From assembly GCA_016710385.1 (NCBI GenBank), contig JADJVX010000022.1, forward strand, positions 124,001 through 188,000: a stretch of 64,000 nt of DNA, in the 5' to 3' direction. This document shows positions 8,101 to 15,188 of the stretch, one piece after another (the first letter of the stretch is position 1; each line of letters begins with the position of its first letter). The notes beneath the pieces were generated by a model. The model did no database searches and was not told the DNA's origin. It saw only the letters and a list, made by a program, of their open reading frames with translations. The stretch is from Actinomycetales bacterium (GTDB lineage: Bacteria; Actinomycetota; Actinomycetes; Actinomycetales; Dermatophilaceae). A program made the translations under genes and the position numbers.

Positions 8101-9660
8101 CTTGGCCCCTCGATGGACTGCTCGCAAGCTGTCTTCCAGCGGCGGAAGCACTGAAAGTCCGTCGATCCGGGCCGACTTGAGGCGGTCCGCCAGGAGTTGC
8201 TCCAACTGCGTGATGAGTCCGAGGTTGCTCGGCACAGTGTCAGCGAGATGGTTGCCTGAGATCGGGCTTTGAGTGGACGAGGTGTGTGGCAGCCACTTCA
8301 GCCAGTCCAGTTCTGCACCAGCTGTTGGGCCACCGAGGACAGTGACGACCAGTTCCGCGGGCGAGTGCAAACCCACCCACTGCAGCAGGAGGCCACGCAG
8401 CAACCCGAAGGCGGCCTCTTGTGGACCCACGACTCCAATGCAGCCGGCGATATCGGGGGACTCCAGGATAGGAACGCCGTCAACCACGGCGAACCGGTCG
8501 ATTATGGCGTCGACCTTGTCGGCATACTCCAGGAGTGCGGCGGCACCCTCCCGGGACTTGACCACGGTGTTGCGAGAGCGGTCGGAGCCGGTCCCGAGTC
8601 GCACGTTGAGGAAGGACCAGTGTTCGGGGCGGCGCGTCCATAGAAGTGACGACCGGTTACGCATAGCCTGCTGCACCTCAGCGCAGGTGGGTGCCTCCTG
8701 GACGCGGATGCTTTGCTCCAGCGGGAGTTGCTCGGCAAGTTCCTGTTCGAGTGAATCGAGCTGTCGAGTGAAGACCGCGACCGCGGAGTCGCCATCCTGC
8801 CTGAACTTGCGGCGGCTCATCCAATAATTCCCCAACATCATCATTGGGGACATCACCACGAAGAGCAGGGAGGCGGCTCGCTGCGTCATGATGAACATCG
8901 CGACTCCGAGCACCACCGGCATCACCATCATGATCCATGGGAAGGTCGGCTTCTCGAGTTCGGACGGCACTTCCGGGGCCGTGTACTCCCTCCCTGGGTA
9001 ACGGCTCTCCACCCGGGGCGACCGGTTGAACGGGATCGAGGCACCGAAGATCTGGGAGGTCTCGTTCAGGTCCCGTTGGATTCTGAATTCGAGGGTGGTG
9101 TCACCGATAGTGACCTGCTGGCCGTCGGTGAGTCGCAGCCGAGGAACCAAGGCGCCGTCCACGAGAATCCCGTTGGCCGAGTTGAGATCGACCAGTTCGG
9201 GAGTCGAACCGACAATGACCCGGGCGTGGATGCCTGACACCAGAGGATCGTTGATGACCAGGTCGTTGATCGGCTTCCGCCCGATGGTCCGAGATCCGGG
9301 AGGAAGGGTGAAGGTCTGGCCATTGAGGTCGCCCGAACGGATGACCACAGTGATCGACGTCGTCTGTGACTCGAACCGGGAAGGCTGCTGGCCGCTGACC
9401 TGGACGACGCGCACGGTGAAGCCCGATGCCAGGTGCGATTCGCCCAAAGGCTTGTCCGGAGTCAAGACTTCAAAGGCTTGGGTTTGCGGTGGAGCCACTG
9501 CGAGCGTGACTGCCCCGCGCACTTCGCGTCCGGCCAGGGTGCGTGGGTCGCTGCAGATCAACTCCTCGGCGATCGAGCCAACCGGGCAGCTCAGCTCAGC
9601 GCTGAGTTGGACGTCCTCGACAGTCCGGTCTGGACGCTCGTAGCTGACCTTGAGCCTCAT
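5140..9660 (-). CDS. FHA-containing EccC/EssC-like type VII secretion ATPase (module 1)
   Basis: 1506 residues in one chain, as in EssC or an EccCa-EccCb fusion. The first 95 residues form a beta-rich domain (YukD-like or degenerate FHA). A FHA domain follows at about 105-200 (TIGRKPINDL, VSGIHARV, NSANG), then two membrane helices at about 243-285. Three FtsK/SpoIIIE-type ATPase domains have P-loops near residues 717 (GTTGAGKSE), 1045 (GTSGSGKSV) and 1325 (GGPQSGRST). Domain 1 keeps Walker B with Glu (VIVIDEFAALA). Domain 2 has LLDGYPAF without it, and domain 3 has Arg in place of the P-loop Lys. Domain 1 is therefore probably the working motor, and the others regulatory or substrate-binding. 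GAGGAGG precedes the ATG. Confidence 0.93.
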   Translation of the reverse strand: MRLKVSYERPDRTVEDVQLSAELSCPVGSIAEELICSDPRTLAGREVRGAVTLAVAPPQTQAFEVLTPDKPLGESHLASGFTVRVVQVSGQQPSRFESQTTSITVVIRSGDLNGQTFTLPPGSRTIGRKPINDLVINDPLVSGIHARVIVGSTPELVDLNSANGILVDGALVPRLRLTDGQQVTIGDTTLEFRIQRDLNETSQIFGASIPFNRSPRVESRYPGREYTAPEVPSELEKPTFPWIMMVMPVVLGVAMFIMTQRAASLLFVVMSPMMMLGNYWMSRRKFRQDGDSAVAVFTRQLDSLEQELAEQLPLEQSIRVQEAPTCAEVQQAMRNRSSLLWTRRPEHWSFLNVRLGTGSDRSRNTVVKSREGAAALLEYADKVDAIIDRFAVVDGVPILESPDIAGCIGVVGPQEAAFGLLRGLLLQWVGLHSPAELVVTVLGGPTAGAELDWLKWLPHTSSTQSPISGNHLADTVPSNLGLITQLEQLLADRLKSARIDGLSVLPPLEDSLRAVHRGAKVGQSESDGSVEARVLPAILCVVTSDALVDKGRVITLLEHAAGSGIVPVVVAPTIDALPAACRTFLEVRPQDSQLRAAAHFVRHGRVVPDLAVETVSREDALTLAKSMSALTDVGAPTEANSDLPRSVSLVTLLGSEYAMNPPSIIDRWRQNLSFRGQDRPKGRRRREPNLRALVGKGALNSMHLDLRGQGPHALVAGTTGAGKSEFLKSWVLGMATEFSPDRVTFLFVDYKGGSAFAECVRLPHKVGVVTDLTPHLARRALISLGAEVKKREHLVNDKGAKDILDLEERSDPDCPPALVIVIDEFAALAREVPTFVDGVIDIAQRGRSLGIHLIMATQRPAGVITPALRANTNLRVALRMSDTSESTDVVDIPDAAKFDPSIKGRALAKTGPGQPQPFQSAYVGGWTTDVVPEPVTTVTPLRFGAEKAWERPEDEEEVPENGPTDEVRLVNTIISAAEHSGITPPRRPWHEELQDTYNLQALLQEGPLSDEQLIFGWVDLPKAQDQQAVAFEPDRDGHLLVYGTSGSGKSVLLRSLAAAAGVTPLGGPVHVYGLDFAGGGLTMLEDLPHVGAVIASDDNDRTVRLLRTLTAELDRRRRDYSAVRADSIVSYRSIAGMVAEPRIVVLLDGYPAFRNDYETGVGRANWYAAFQQILTEGRQLGIHVVMSADRPASVPGAVAANVSRRVVLRMADEGMYTVLDVPTDVLDGNSPPGRALVDKEEAQVAILGGDSGALSQDAAMSRLSDLVRAEGRAPAPPIQALPEDVNLIQLPRQLAGQPVIGIADDTLGPVTFEPQGPFVVAGGPQSGRSTALVTLVSAINRAMPEMRLVCLTARPSGVASEPLFHEVLVGVDAVKEAAARITAELEREPQARSWALVVESLSDFLQTPADGPLVTLFKAARRTSQLIVAESETTTWSSSYGLYGELKAARTGLILQPEPLEADVIFKAGIPRLPRSEFPPGRGYLIKAGRAQRIQLARLTGHTSSP

Positions 9661-9781
9661 GCCGACCTCCTCTCACCCTTCCTGCGGTGCAGATTCGATG
9701 AACCGAATAGGCGCCCCGTGTACATGCCCGGGTACCGCGCCCCCGCGGTCGAGGCTAAGGCGCGATCCCAGCTGAGGGAAT

Positions 9782-9795
9782 GGGGAGCACTCCCC
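9782..9795. promoter_or_regulatory. GGGGAG dyad, motif A copy 1
   Basis: GGGGAGCACTCCCC: six-base arms and a two-base centre, preceded by GAAT. It lies about 120 bases upstream of the module 1 ATPase start. The same dyad recurs at 19062, 26534 and, in a diverged form, 38795. Confidence 0.6.
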
Positions 9796-9989
9796 TCTGG
9801 CCCAGGCGCATTCCAGCCGCCGTTCACCCGCCCGTGAATCGCCACGACGAGGCGTCCTTCCATTCGATCCACAACCCCATTGGACACGCGCTTCAGGGCG
9901 TCCTTGAGCGACGCTCAACGCGCCAGATCTGCGTGAACAACCGTTCACCCGCACCATCCGTGCTGGCGGGTGGAATCTAGCTCTCCCGT

Positions 9990-10006
9990 GTCGCAGACAT
10001 GTCGCG
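9990..10006. promoter_or_regulatory. GTCGCA direct-repeat element, motif B copy 1
   Basis: GTCGCAGACATGTCGCG: two GTCGCR half-sites 11 bases apart. It lies 330 bases upstream of the module 1 ATPase gene and matches copies at 11397, 38858 and 44571. Confidence 0.5.
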
Positions 10007-10060
10007 ACCGGTGTTGGTGAAGGGGGCGAGAGCAACCACCACAATGGCCGCAGTGGCCAC

Positions 10061-11281
10061 TCACATCGCCTGGACTTGCACCCTCACAACATCCGCCAAA
10101 CTGAAGATCGCGCCTGGCCCGAGCACCACAGGTACCCCCGCCTTCAGTTGTGCCGACCCTCCGGACCCATCTGCCACGAACGTACCGTTTGTCGAGCCCA
10201 GGTCGATGAGCGTGATGGACCCATCCTGGACGCGAACGTAGGCGTGCAGTCCGGAGATTCCCCGGGATTCGTCAGGGATCGTGACCAAGGCCGGGCTCTC
10301 GGCTTCATAGCCTGGTGGGATAGATGGTGAGCGGCCGAGCACCAGCGATCGCTCCAAGGTGAAGATCTCCCCGCGATGGGAAACGAGACGGGCAATAGCC
10401 GGTCGAGGCATCGCCGGACGACTGGTTGTCGCGGTGGCAGCAGCCTCGTCCACAGCGTTGTCGGCCGCCGACCCCGCCGGGCGGGTTGCCTCCGGGCGAG
10501 CTCCGGGCGGCGACGGTGGCGCTGGTCTCGGCTCTGCCCCGTGCTCCGCGGCCACGCTCTCCTCGACTCCTAAGGTAGGCCTCTGTTGGACCGGAAGGTC
10601 GAGTGCGACCGCAGGCAGCACCGTGAAACCAAGCTCCAGGGAGATCGTGGAGATCGAAGACGCGGGCGGTGTTGCCGGCAGGGATGAGGGAGGAATCGGA
10701 GAGAGGAACTCTGGCCGTGGGCTCTCATGCGGCCCCGACGTTGAAGTGCCCGCACCCACGATCGCCGCCGACTGCGCCCCTTCGGGTTCAACGGATCCGT
10801 TCTCCGCGGGCGAGTCGATCCGCCGACCCGCACTGCCAAGCCGCGAAATCCAGGTGAGTTCCAGCTGGCTGGCCAGGACGGGGGAATGCATCAGGGGTCG
10901 CAACTCCTGGATCCCCGTTCCTGCCCGTGGTGCGCTGAGCAAGATCCGCCTCGCAACAACGTGGCGGTCTGACCAGAGCGACCCTTCTGAACCCGTCACC
11001 ACGGCGGACCCGGGACCGCCTTCCGCACGTGCAACAGCCTCGCCACGAACGATCAGACGTGCGCCGTCAGAAGACGTCTGTGCGATCGCGAAGTCAGGCA
11101 CCACGCGCAGCCCCTCGGCGACGAGAGCCTCGAGCACCGCATCGGCGTCACCCTCGGCGGCAGCCGCTCGCGCAGCGCTGACGATCGGAGAAGTGGCTTC
11201 GACCGAGATGAGCGCCCACGTCTGCGCGCCAGCCACCGCGACCGCACGTCCGCGCGAGAACGCTGCTGACCAGCTCTCCAT
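10061..11281 (-). CDS. FHA domain protein, first gene of module 1
   Basis: 406 residues from ATG 11281, chosen for the GGAGAGG ribosome site just upstream. Residues 1-120 form a domain with WALISVEA, VLEALVAEGLRVVPDF and RLIVRG. That pattern also occurs in the FHA proteins at 23525 and 41951. A long Pro/Ala/Ser-rich linker follows (about 130-305), then a C-terminal FHA domain (LVLGRSPSIP, ISGLHAYV, LGSTNGTFV), which binds phosphothreonine. There is no membrane segment. Its neighbours suggest that it reads phosphorylation made by the kinase at 40350 and passes it to the secretion motor; that link is inferred. Confidence 0.85.
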   Translation of the reverse strand: MESWSAAFSRGRAVAVAGAQTWALISVEATSPIVSAARAAAAEGDADAVLEALVAEGLRVVPDFAIAQTSSDGARLIVRGEAVARAEGGPGSAVVTGSEGSLWSDRHVVARRILLSAPRAGTGIQELRPLMHSPVLASQLELTWISRLGSAGRRIDSPAENGSVEPEGAQSAAIVGAGTSTSGPHESPRPEFLSPIPPSSLPATPPASSISTISLELGFTVLPAVALDLPVQQRPTLGVEESVAAEHGAEPRPAPPSPPGARPEATRPAGSAADNAVDEAAATATTSRPAMPRPAIARLVSHRGEIFTLERSLVLGRSPSIPPGYEAESPALVTIPDESRGISGLHAYVRVQDGSITLIDLGSTNGTFVADGSGGSAQLKAGVPVVLGPGAIFSLADVVRVQVQAM

Positions 11282-11396
11282 CACTGCCTCTCCTGGCCTT
11301 CCCAGCGGGGACGCCACACCTCAGGCGCCACGCGATAGTCGAGTGCACCGACTCGGCGCCCGGCATCGAGGGTCAAGACGAGTCTGCCCAACCCTC

Positions 11397-11413
11397 GTCG
11401 CACCCATGTCGCA
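11397..11413. promoter_or_regulatory. GTCGCA direct-repeat element, motif B copy 2
   Basis: GTCGCACCCATGTCGCA, identical over 17 bases to the copy at 44571. It lies 116 bases upstream of the minus-strand FHA gene and 124 bases upstream of the divergent acyl-CoA ligase. Confidence 0.55.
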
Positions 11414-11536
11414 CACGGCTCCCACCTATGCTGCCAGGTAGGTATGTCGTGAGGCGCCCCTTTCCCGAGCAATCGCTGAGCCGCATTCGTCGCGTCGGCA
11501 CCTCCCACGCATGCACGCGGCGTGCCAGGCTGAGGC

Positions 11537-13207
11537 ATGGACAGCACCATGCAGCGCACCCCTTTGCTCATCTCATCTCTGCTTCGCTACGGCACCCTGG
11601 TCCACGCCGACCAGAAGGTCATCACCTGGACCGGCGAGGGCTCGCGATCGATCACCTATCGACAGGTCGGTGAGCAGGCCGGGCAGTTGGCGCACGCGCT
11701 GCGCTCGCTCGGGGTGACCGGCGACCAGCGGGTCGGCACCTTCATGTGGAACAACGCCGAGCACCTCATCACCTACCTCGCGGTGCCGTCGATGGGTGCC
11801 GTGCTCCACGCGCTCAACATCCGGCTGTTCCCCCCGCAGATCATCTACGTCGCCAACCACGCCGACGACCGCGTCGTCATCGTCGACAACACCCTGGCCA
11901 AGCCGTTCGCCGGGCTGCTGCCGCACCTGCCTCGCGTGCAGCACGTCATCGTCAACGGGCCGATCGACGCGGAAACCCATGCGGCACTGCAAGATCCGGC
12001 TCACGTCGAGAGCGTGCACGACTGGACCGAGCTGCTCGCGGGCCAGCCCACGGCATACGACTGGCCGTTGGATCTCGACGAGGACTCGGCGTCCTCGATG
12101 TGTTACACCTCGGGCACGACCGGCAATCCCAAGGGGGTCGCCTACTCGCACCGCTCCAACTATCTGCACGCCGTGACAGCTGCGCTCGCACTCGGCGCAC
12201 GCCAGGACGATCGGCTGCTCGTCGTCGTGCCGCTCTTCCACGCCAATGCATGGGGCTTCCCCTACCTCGCCATGGCCGCGGGCGCATCGCTCGTCATGCC
12301 CGACCGGTTCCTCCAGGCGGCGCCGCTCGCGGCGATGATGGAACAGGAGAAGGTGACCTTCGGCGCCGGCGTCCCGACGATCTGGAACGACCTGCTGCGC
12401 CACCTCGACACCTCGCCCGCCGATCTGTCGGCCTGCCGCGGCCTGGTCGTCGGCGGCTCCGCCGCACCGCCCGCGCTGATGAAGGCGTTCCAGACCAAGC
12501 ACGACGTGACGATCATCCACGCCTGGGGGATGACCGAGATGTCGCCCATCGGCACCGTCGCGACTCCTCCGGCTCACCTCGAGGTGGGGTCGGACGACTA
12601 CTGGCGGTATGCCGCGTCGCAGGGTCGCCTGGTGGTGGGCGTCGAGGGTCGGCTCGTCGGGCCGGACGACGAGGTGGCCCCGTGGGACGGGGAGAGCGTC
12701 GGCGAGCTGCAGGTGCGCGGGCCGTGGATCACGGGGTCCTACTACGCCAACGGCGCCGAGTCCGAGGTCGAGCGGATGGAGATGGAGTCGAAGTTCCAGG
12801 ACGGCTGGCTGCGCACCGGTGACGTGGGCACGCTGACGCCCGACGGCTTCCTCGTGCTCACCGACCGGGCGAAAGATGTCATCAAGTCCGGCGGCGAGTG
12901 GATCTCGTCGGTCGACCTCGAGAACGCGATCATGGCCCACCCCAACGTTCAGGAGGCGTCGGTCGTCGGCGTCCCCGACGAGCGGTGGGGAGAGCGGCCG
13001 TTGGCGTCGGTCGTCTTGCGACCGTCGGCGACGGCAGGCGTGGCCGAGATTCGGGAGTGGCTGGCGACCCAGCTGCCCAAGTGGATGCTGCCCGAGCGTT
13101 GGGCGGTCATCGACGAGGTGCCCAAGACGAGCGTGGGCAAGTTCGACAAGAAGGTGCTGCGCAAGCAGTATGCCGCCGGCGAGCTCGAGGTCCAGTCGCT
13201 CGACTGA
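11537..13207 (+). CDS. fatty-acid--CoA ligase (AMP-forming), FadD-like
   Basis: 556 residues of the ANL superfamily. It activates a fatty or other carboxylic acid to acyl-AMP and then to acyl-CoA in the cytoplasm. Visible motifs are CYTSGTTGNPKGVAYSH (phosphate loop), HAWGMTEMSP (A5), WLRTGDVGTLTPDG (A7/A8 hinge), KSGGEWISSVDLENAI, and the C-terminal KTSVGKFDKKVLR with the catalytic Lys. Length is normal for the medium/long-chain group. GAGGC just before ATG 11537 supports the start. It is monocistronic and ends at a strong hairpin facing a second acyl-CoA ligase. It shows no obvious link to the secretion genes around it. Substrate chain length cannot be read from sequence. Confidence 0.92.
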   Translation: MDSTMQRTPLLISSLLRYGTLVHADQKVITWTGEGSRSITYRQVGEQAGQLAHALRSLGVTGDQRVGTFMWNNAEHLITYLAVPSMGAVLHALNIRLFPPQIIYVANHADDRVVIVDNTLAKPFAGLLPHLPRVQHVIVNGPIDAETHAALQDPAHVESVHDWTELLAGQPTAYDWPLDLDEDSASSMCYTSGTTGNPKGVAYSHRSNYLHAVTAALALGARQDDRLLVVVPLFHANAWGFPYLAMAAGASLVMPDRFLQAAPLAAMMEQEKVTFGAGVPTIWNDLLRHLDTSPADLSACRGLVVGGSAAPPALMKAFQTKHDVTIIHAWGMTEMSPIGTVATPPAHLEVGSDDYWRYAASQGRLVVGVEGRLVGPDDEVAPWDGESVGELQVRGPWITGSYYANGAESEVERMEMESKFQDGWLRTGDVGTLTPDGFLVLTDRAKDVIKSGGEWISSVDLENAIMAHPNVQEASVVGVPDERWGERPLASVVLRPSATAGVAEIREWLATQLPKWMLPERWAVIDEVPKTSVGKFDKKVLRKQYAAGELEVQSLD

Positions 13208-13231
13208 GCGCGCGCGGGTCTCGGAGCGAGG

Positions 13232-13288
13232 CTGACTGACGCGTTGTGCTGCTTGACCCGCGGGGAAGCAGCACAACCCGTCAGTCAG
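13232..13288. terminator. bidirectional terminator hairpin between convergent ligase genes
   Basis: A 23-bp stem with one mismatch (arms 13232-13254 and 13266-13288) and an 11-base loop sits between the two convergent acyl-CoA ligase genes and ends 9 bases before the minus-strand stop codon. Confidence 0.85.
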
Positions 13289-13297
13289 GGTGCGCGA

Positions 13298-15010
13298 TCA
13301 GCCCTTGAGGTCGGGGAACATGTCGTCGCGCCACTCATTTCCGTCGGGCTTGATCTCGCCGCGCGCCAGCTGCTCTTCCCGCGAGCGCAGCTCGACCCGG
13401 CGGATCTTGCCAGAGATCGTCTTGGGCAACTCGGCGAACTCGATCCGCCGCACCCGCTGCCAGGGCTGCAGGTGCGCTCGCGCATAGGCGAGGATCGACT
13501 TCGCGGTCTCGGCGTCGGCGACGTGCCCCGGCGCCAGCATGAGATAGGCCTTGGGCACTGCCAGCCGCACCTCGTCCGGTGCCGGCACGACCGCCGCCTC
13601 GGCCACCGCCGGGTGCTCGATGAGCACCGACTCCAGCTCGAACGGGCTGATCTTGAAATCGCTGGCCTTGAAGACGTCGTCGGTGCGCCCGATGTAGGTG
13701 ATGTAGCCCTCGCCGTCGCGGCTGGCGACATCGCCGGTGTGATACCAGCCGCCCTCCATCGCTTCGGCGTTGCGCTCGTCGTCGCCCTGGTAACCGGTCA
13801 TGAGCGCCAGCGGCTGCACCGAGAGGTCGAAACAGATCTCGCCCTCGCCGACGCCGTCGACCCGTTGGTTGGTCAGCGGGTCGACCAGGACGACCGGCAT
13901 ACCGGGCAGGGGGTGTCCCATCGAGCCGGCCTTGACCGGCGAGCCGGGCGCATTGCCCACTGCCGCAGTCATTTCCGTCTGTCCGTAGCCATCACGCAGG
14001 GTCAGCCCCCACGCCGAGGAGACCTTGTCGATGACCTCCGGGTTGAGCGGCTCGCCGGCCCCGATGACCTCGCGCAGCGACCCCGGCCCGCCGGACAGGT
14101 CGGCGTTGATGAGCATCCGCCACACCGTGGGCGGCGCGCAGAAGCTTGTCACGCCGTTACTGCGGATCTGGTGTAAGAGCGCCGCCGCATCGAAGCGCGA
14201 GTAGTTGTAGACGAAGACGGTCGCCTCGGCGATCCACGGCGCGAAGAACAACGACCAGGCGTGCTTGGCCCACCCTGGCGAGGAGATCGTCAGGTGCACG
14301 TCGCCGGGTCGCACGCCGAGCCAATACATCGTCGACAGATGCCCGACGGGGTAGGACACCTGAGTGTGCTCGACGAGCTTGGGCCGGCTGGTCGTGCCCG
14401 AGGTGAAGTAGAGCAACAGCCGGTCGCCGGGGGCGGTCTCCGGGTGCGGGGTCGGAGGGACCGGACCACCCTGGTATGCCGTGCGCAGATCCTCCCAGCC
14501 CTCAGCGGGGCCGATCGAGACGCGGCCGTAGTCGCCGGGCACCTCGTCGAACTTGCCGGTCTCCGACGGGTTGGTGATGACGAACTTGGCCCCGCCGCGA
14601 CGGATGCGGTCGATGAGTTCGGTCGGTCCGGCCGCGGTCGTCGTCGGCATGATGACGGCACCGAGCTTCATGACCGCGAGCATGGCTTCCCAGAGCTCGA
14701 CCTGGTTGCCGAGCATGAGGAGCACCGAATCACCTCGCTGGACACCGACATTGGCCAGCCAGGTGGCCAATGTGTCTGAGCGGGTGGACATTTCGTCGAA
14801 GGTGCGCTCGGTGCGCTGACCGTCCTCCTCGACGATGATCAGCGCCGGGCGCGAGTTGCCGCGGGCATAGGCGTCGAACCAGTCGACCGCCCAGTTGAAT
14901 CGGTCGCCGAGTGCGGGCCAACGGAAGGTCGCCACCGCCTCGTCATGTTTGCCGCGCAGGGAGAGCAGCAGGTCGCGCGCTTCTCGGTAGGCCTGGGTCG
15001 CATTCGTCAT
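13298..15010 (-). CDS. acyl-CoA synthetase (AMP-forming), acetyl-CoA synthetase-like
   Basis: 570 residues from ATG 15010. An AMP-binding enzyme whose N-terminal part (FNWAVDWFDAYARG) and core resemble medium-chain acyl-CoA and acetyl-CoA synthetases rather than the FadD protein opposite. Motifs are LYFTSGTTSRPKLVEHTQ (P-loop), RDGYGQTEMTAA (A5), WYHTGDVASRDGEGYI (A7) and LPKTISGKIRRVELR (A10, catalytic Lys). It converts a carboxylate, ATP and CoA to acyl-CoA, AMP and pyrophosphate. The ribosome site is weak. Upstream in-frame codons reach 15541 but are low-complexity and overlap the tail of the next gene, so the shorter start is preferred. Confidence 0.9.
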   Translation of the reverse strand: MTNATQAYREARDLLLSLRGKHDEAVATFRWPALGDRFNWAVDWFDAYARGNSRPALIIVEEDGQRTERTFDEMSTRSDTLATWLANVGVQRGDSVLLMLGNQVELWEAMLAVMKLGAVIMPTTTAAGPTELIDRIRRGGAKFVITNPSETGKFDEVPGDYGRVSIGPAEGWEDLRTAYQGGPVPPTPHPETAPGDRLLLYFTSGTTSRPKLVEHTQVSYPVGHLSTMYWLGVRPGDVHLTISSPGWAKHAWSLFFAPWIAEATVFVYNYSRFDAAALLHQIRSNGVTSFCAPPTVWRMLINADLSGGPGSLREVIGAGEPLNPEVIDKVSSAWGLTLRDGYGQTEMTAAVGNAPGSPVKAGSMGHPLPGMPVVLVDPLTNQRVDGVGEGEICFDLSVQPLALMTGYQGDDERNAEAMEGGWYHTGDVASRDGEGYITYIGRTDDVFKASDFKISPFELESVLIEHPAVAEAAVVPAPDEVRLAVPKAYLMLAPGHVADAETAKSILAYARAHLQPWQRVRRIEFAELPKTISGKIRRVELRSREEQLARGEIKPDGNEWRDDMFPDLKG

Positions 15011-15090
15011 AGGGCAAGCGTGCCGCGTCGACCCTGGCTGGGCCACCGGAGCAGACGTGGCCTTGCCGACAGGACGAAACGCCCGCTCCG

Positions 15091-15188
15091 TCACCGCAGA
15101 CGGTAGGTGGCCTTGGCGATGTCGAACCCGTGGCCGGTTATCGCATGGGCGCTGCCCGCCCTCGGTGTCACCCAGCCCGGACCAGCGG
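15091..15188 (-). pseudogene. 3' relic of a DUF6636-like gene
   Basis: The translated end TGHGFDIAKATYRLR is nearly the same as the C-terminus of the intact lipoprotein gene at 44635 (TGHGFDIAMATYRLN). By eye the DNA similarity runs over roughly 85 bases, with scattered changes. Nothing upstream continues the gene; it abuts the stop of the zinc-ribbon membrane protein. It looks like the leftover end of a paralogue replaced by the neighbouring gene. Confidence 0.65.

Larger units (their letters stand above)
9661..10060. other. 400-base upstream region of the module 1 ATPase gene
   Basis: No protein-like frame is seen here. The region holds the GGGGAG dyad (9782-9795), one copy of the GTCGCA direct-repeat element (9990-10006) and two GTTCAC/GTGAAC-type dyads (9822-9839, 9933-9948). 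This density suggests the main regulated promoter of module 1. Confidence 0.5.
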
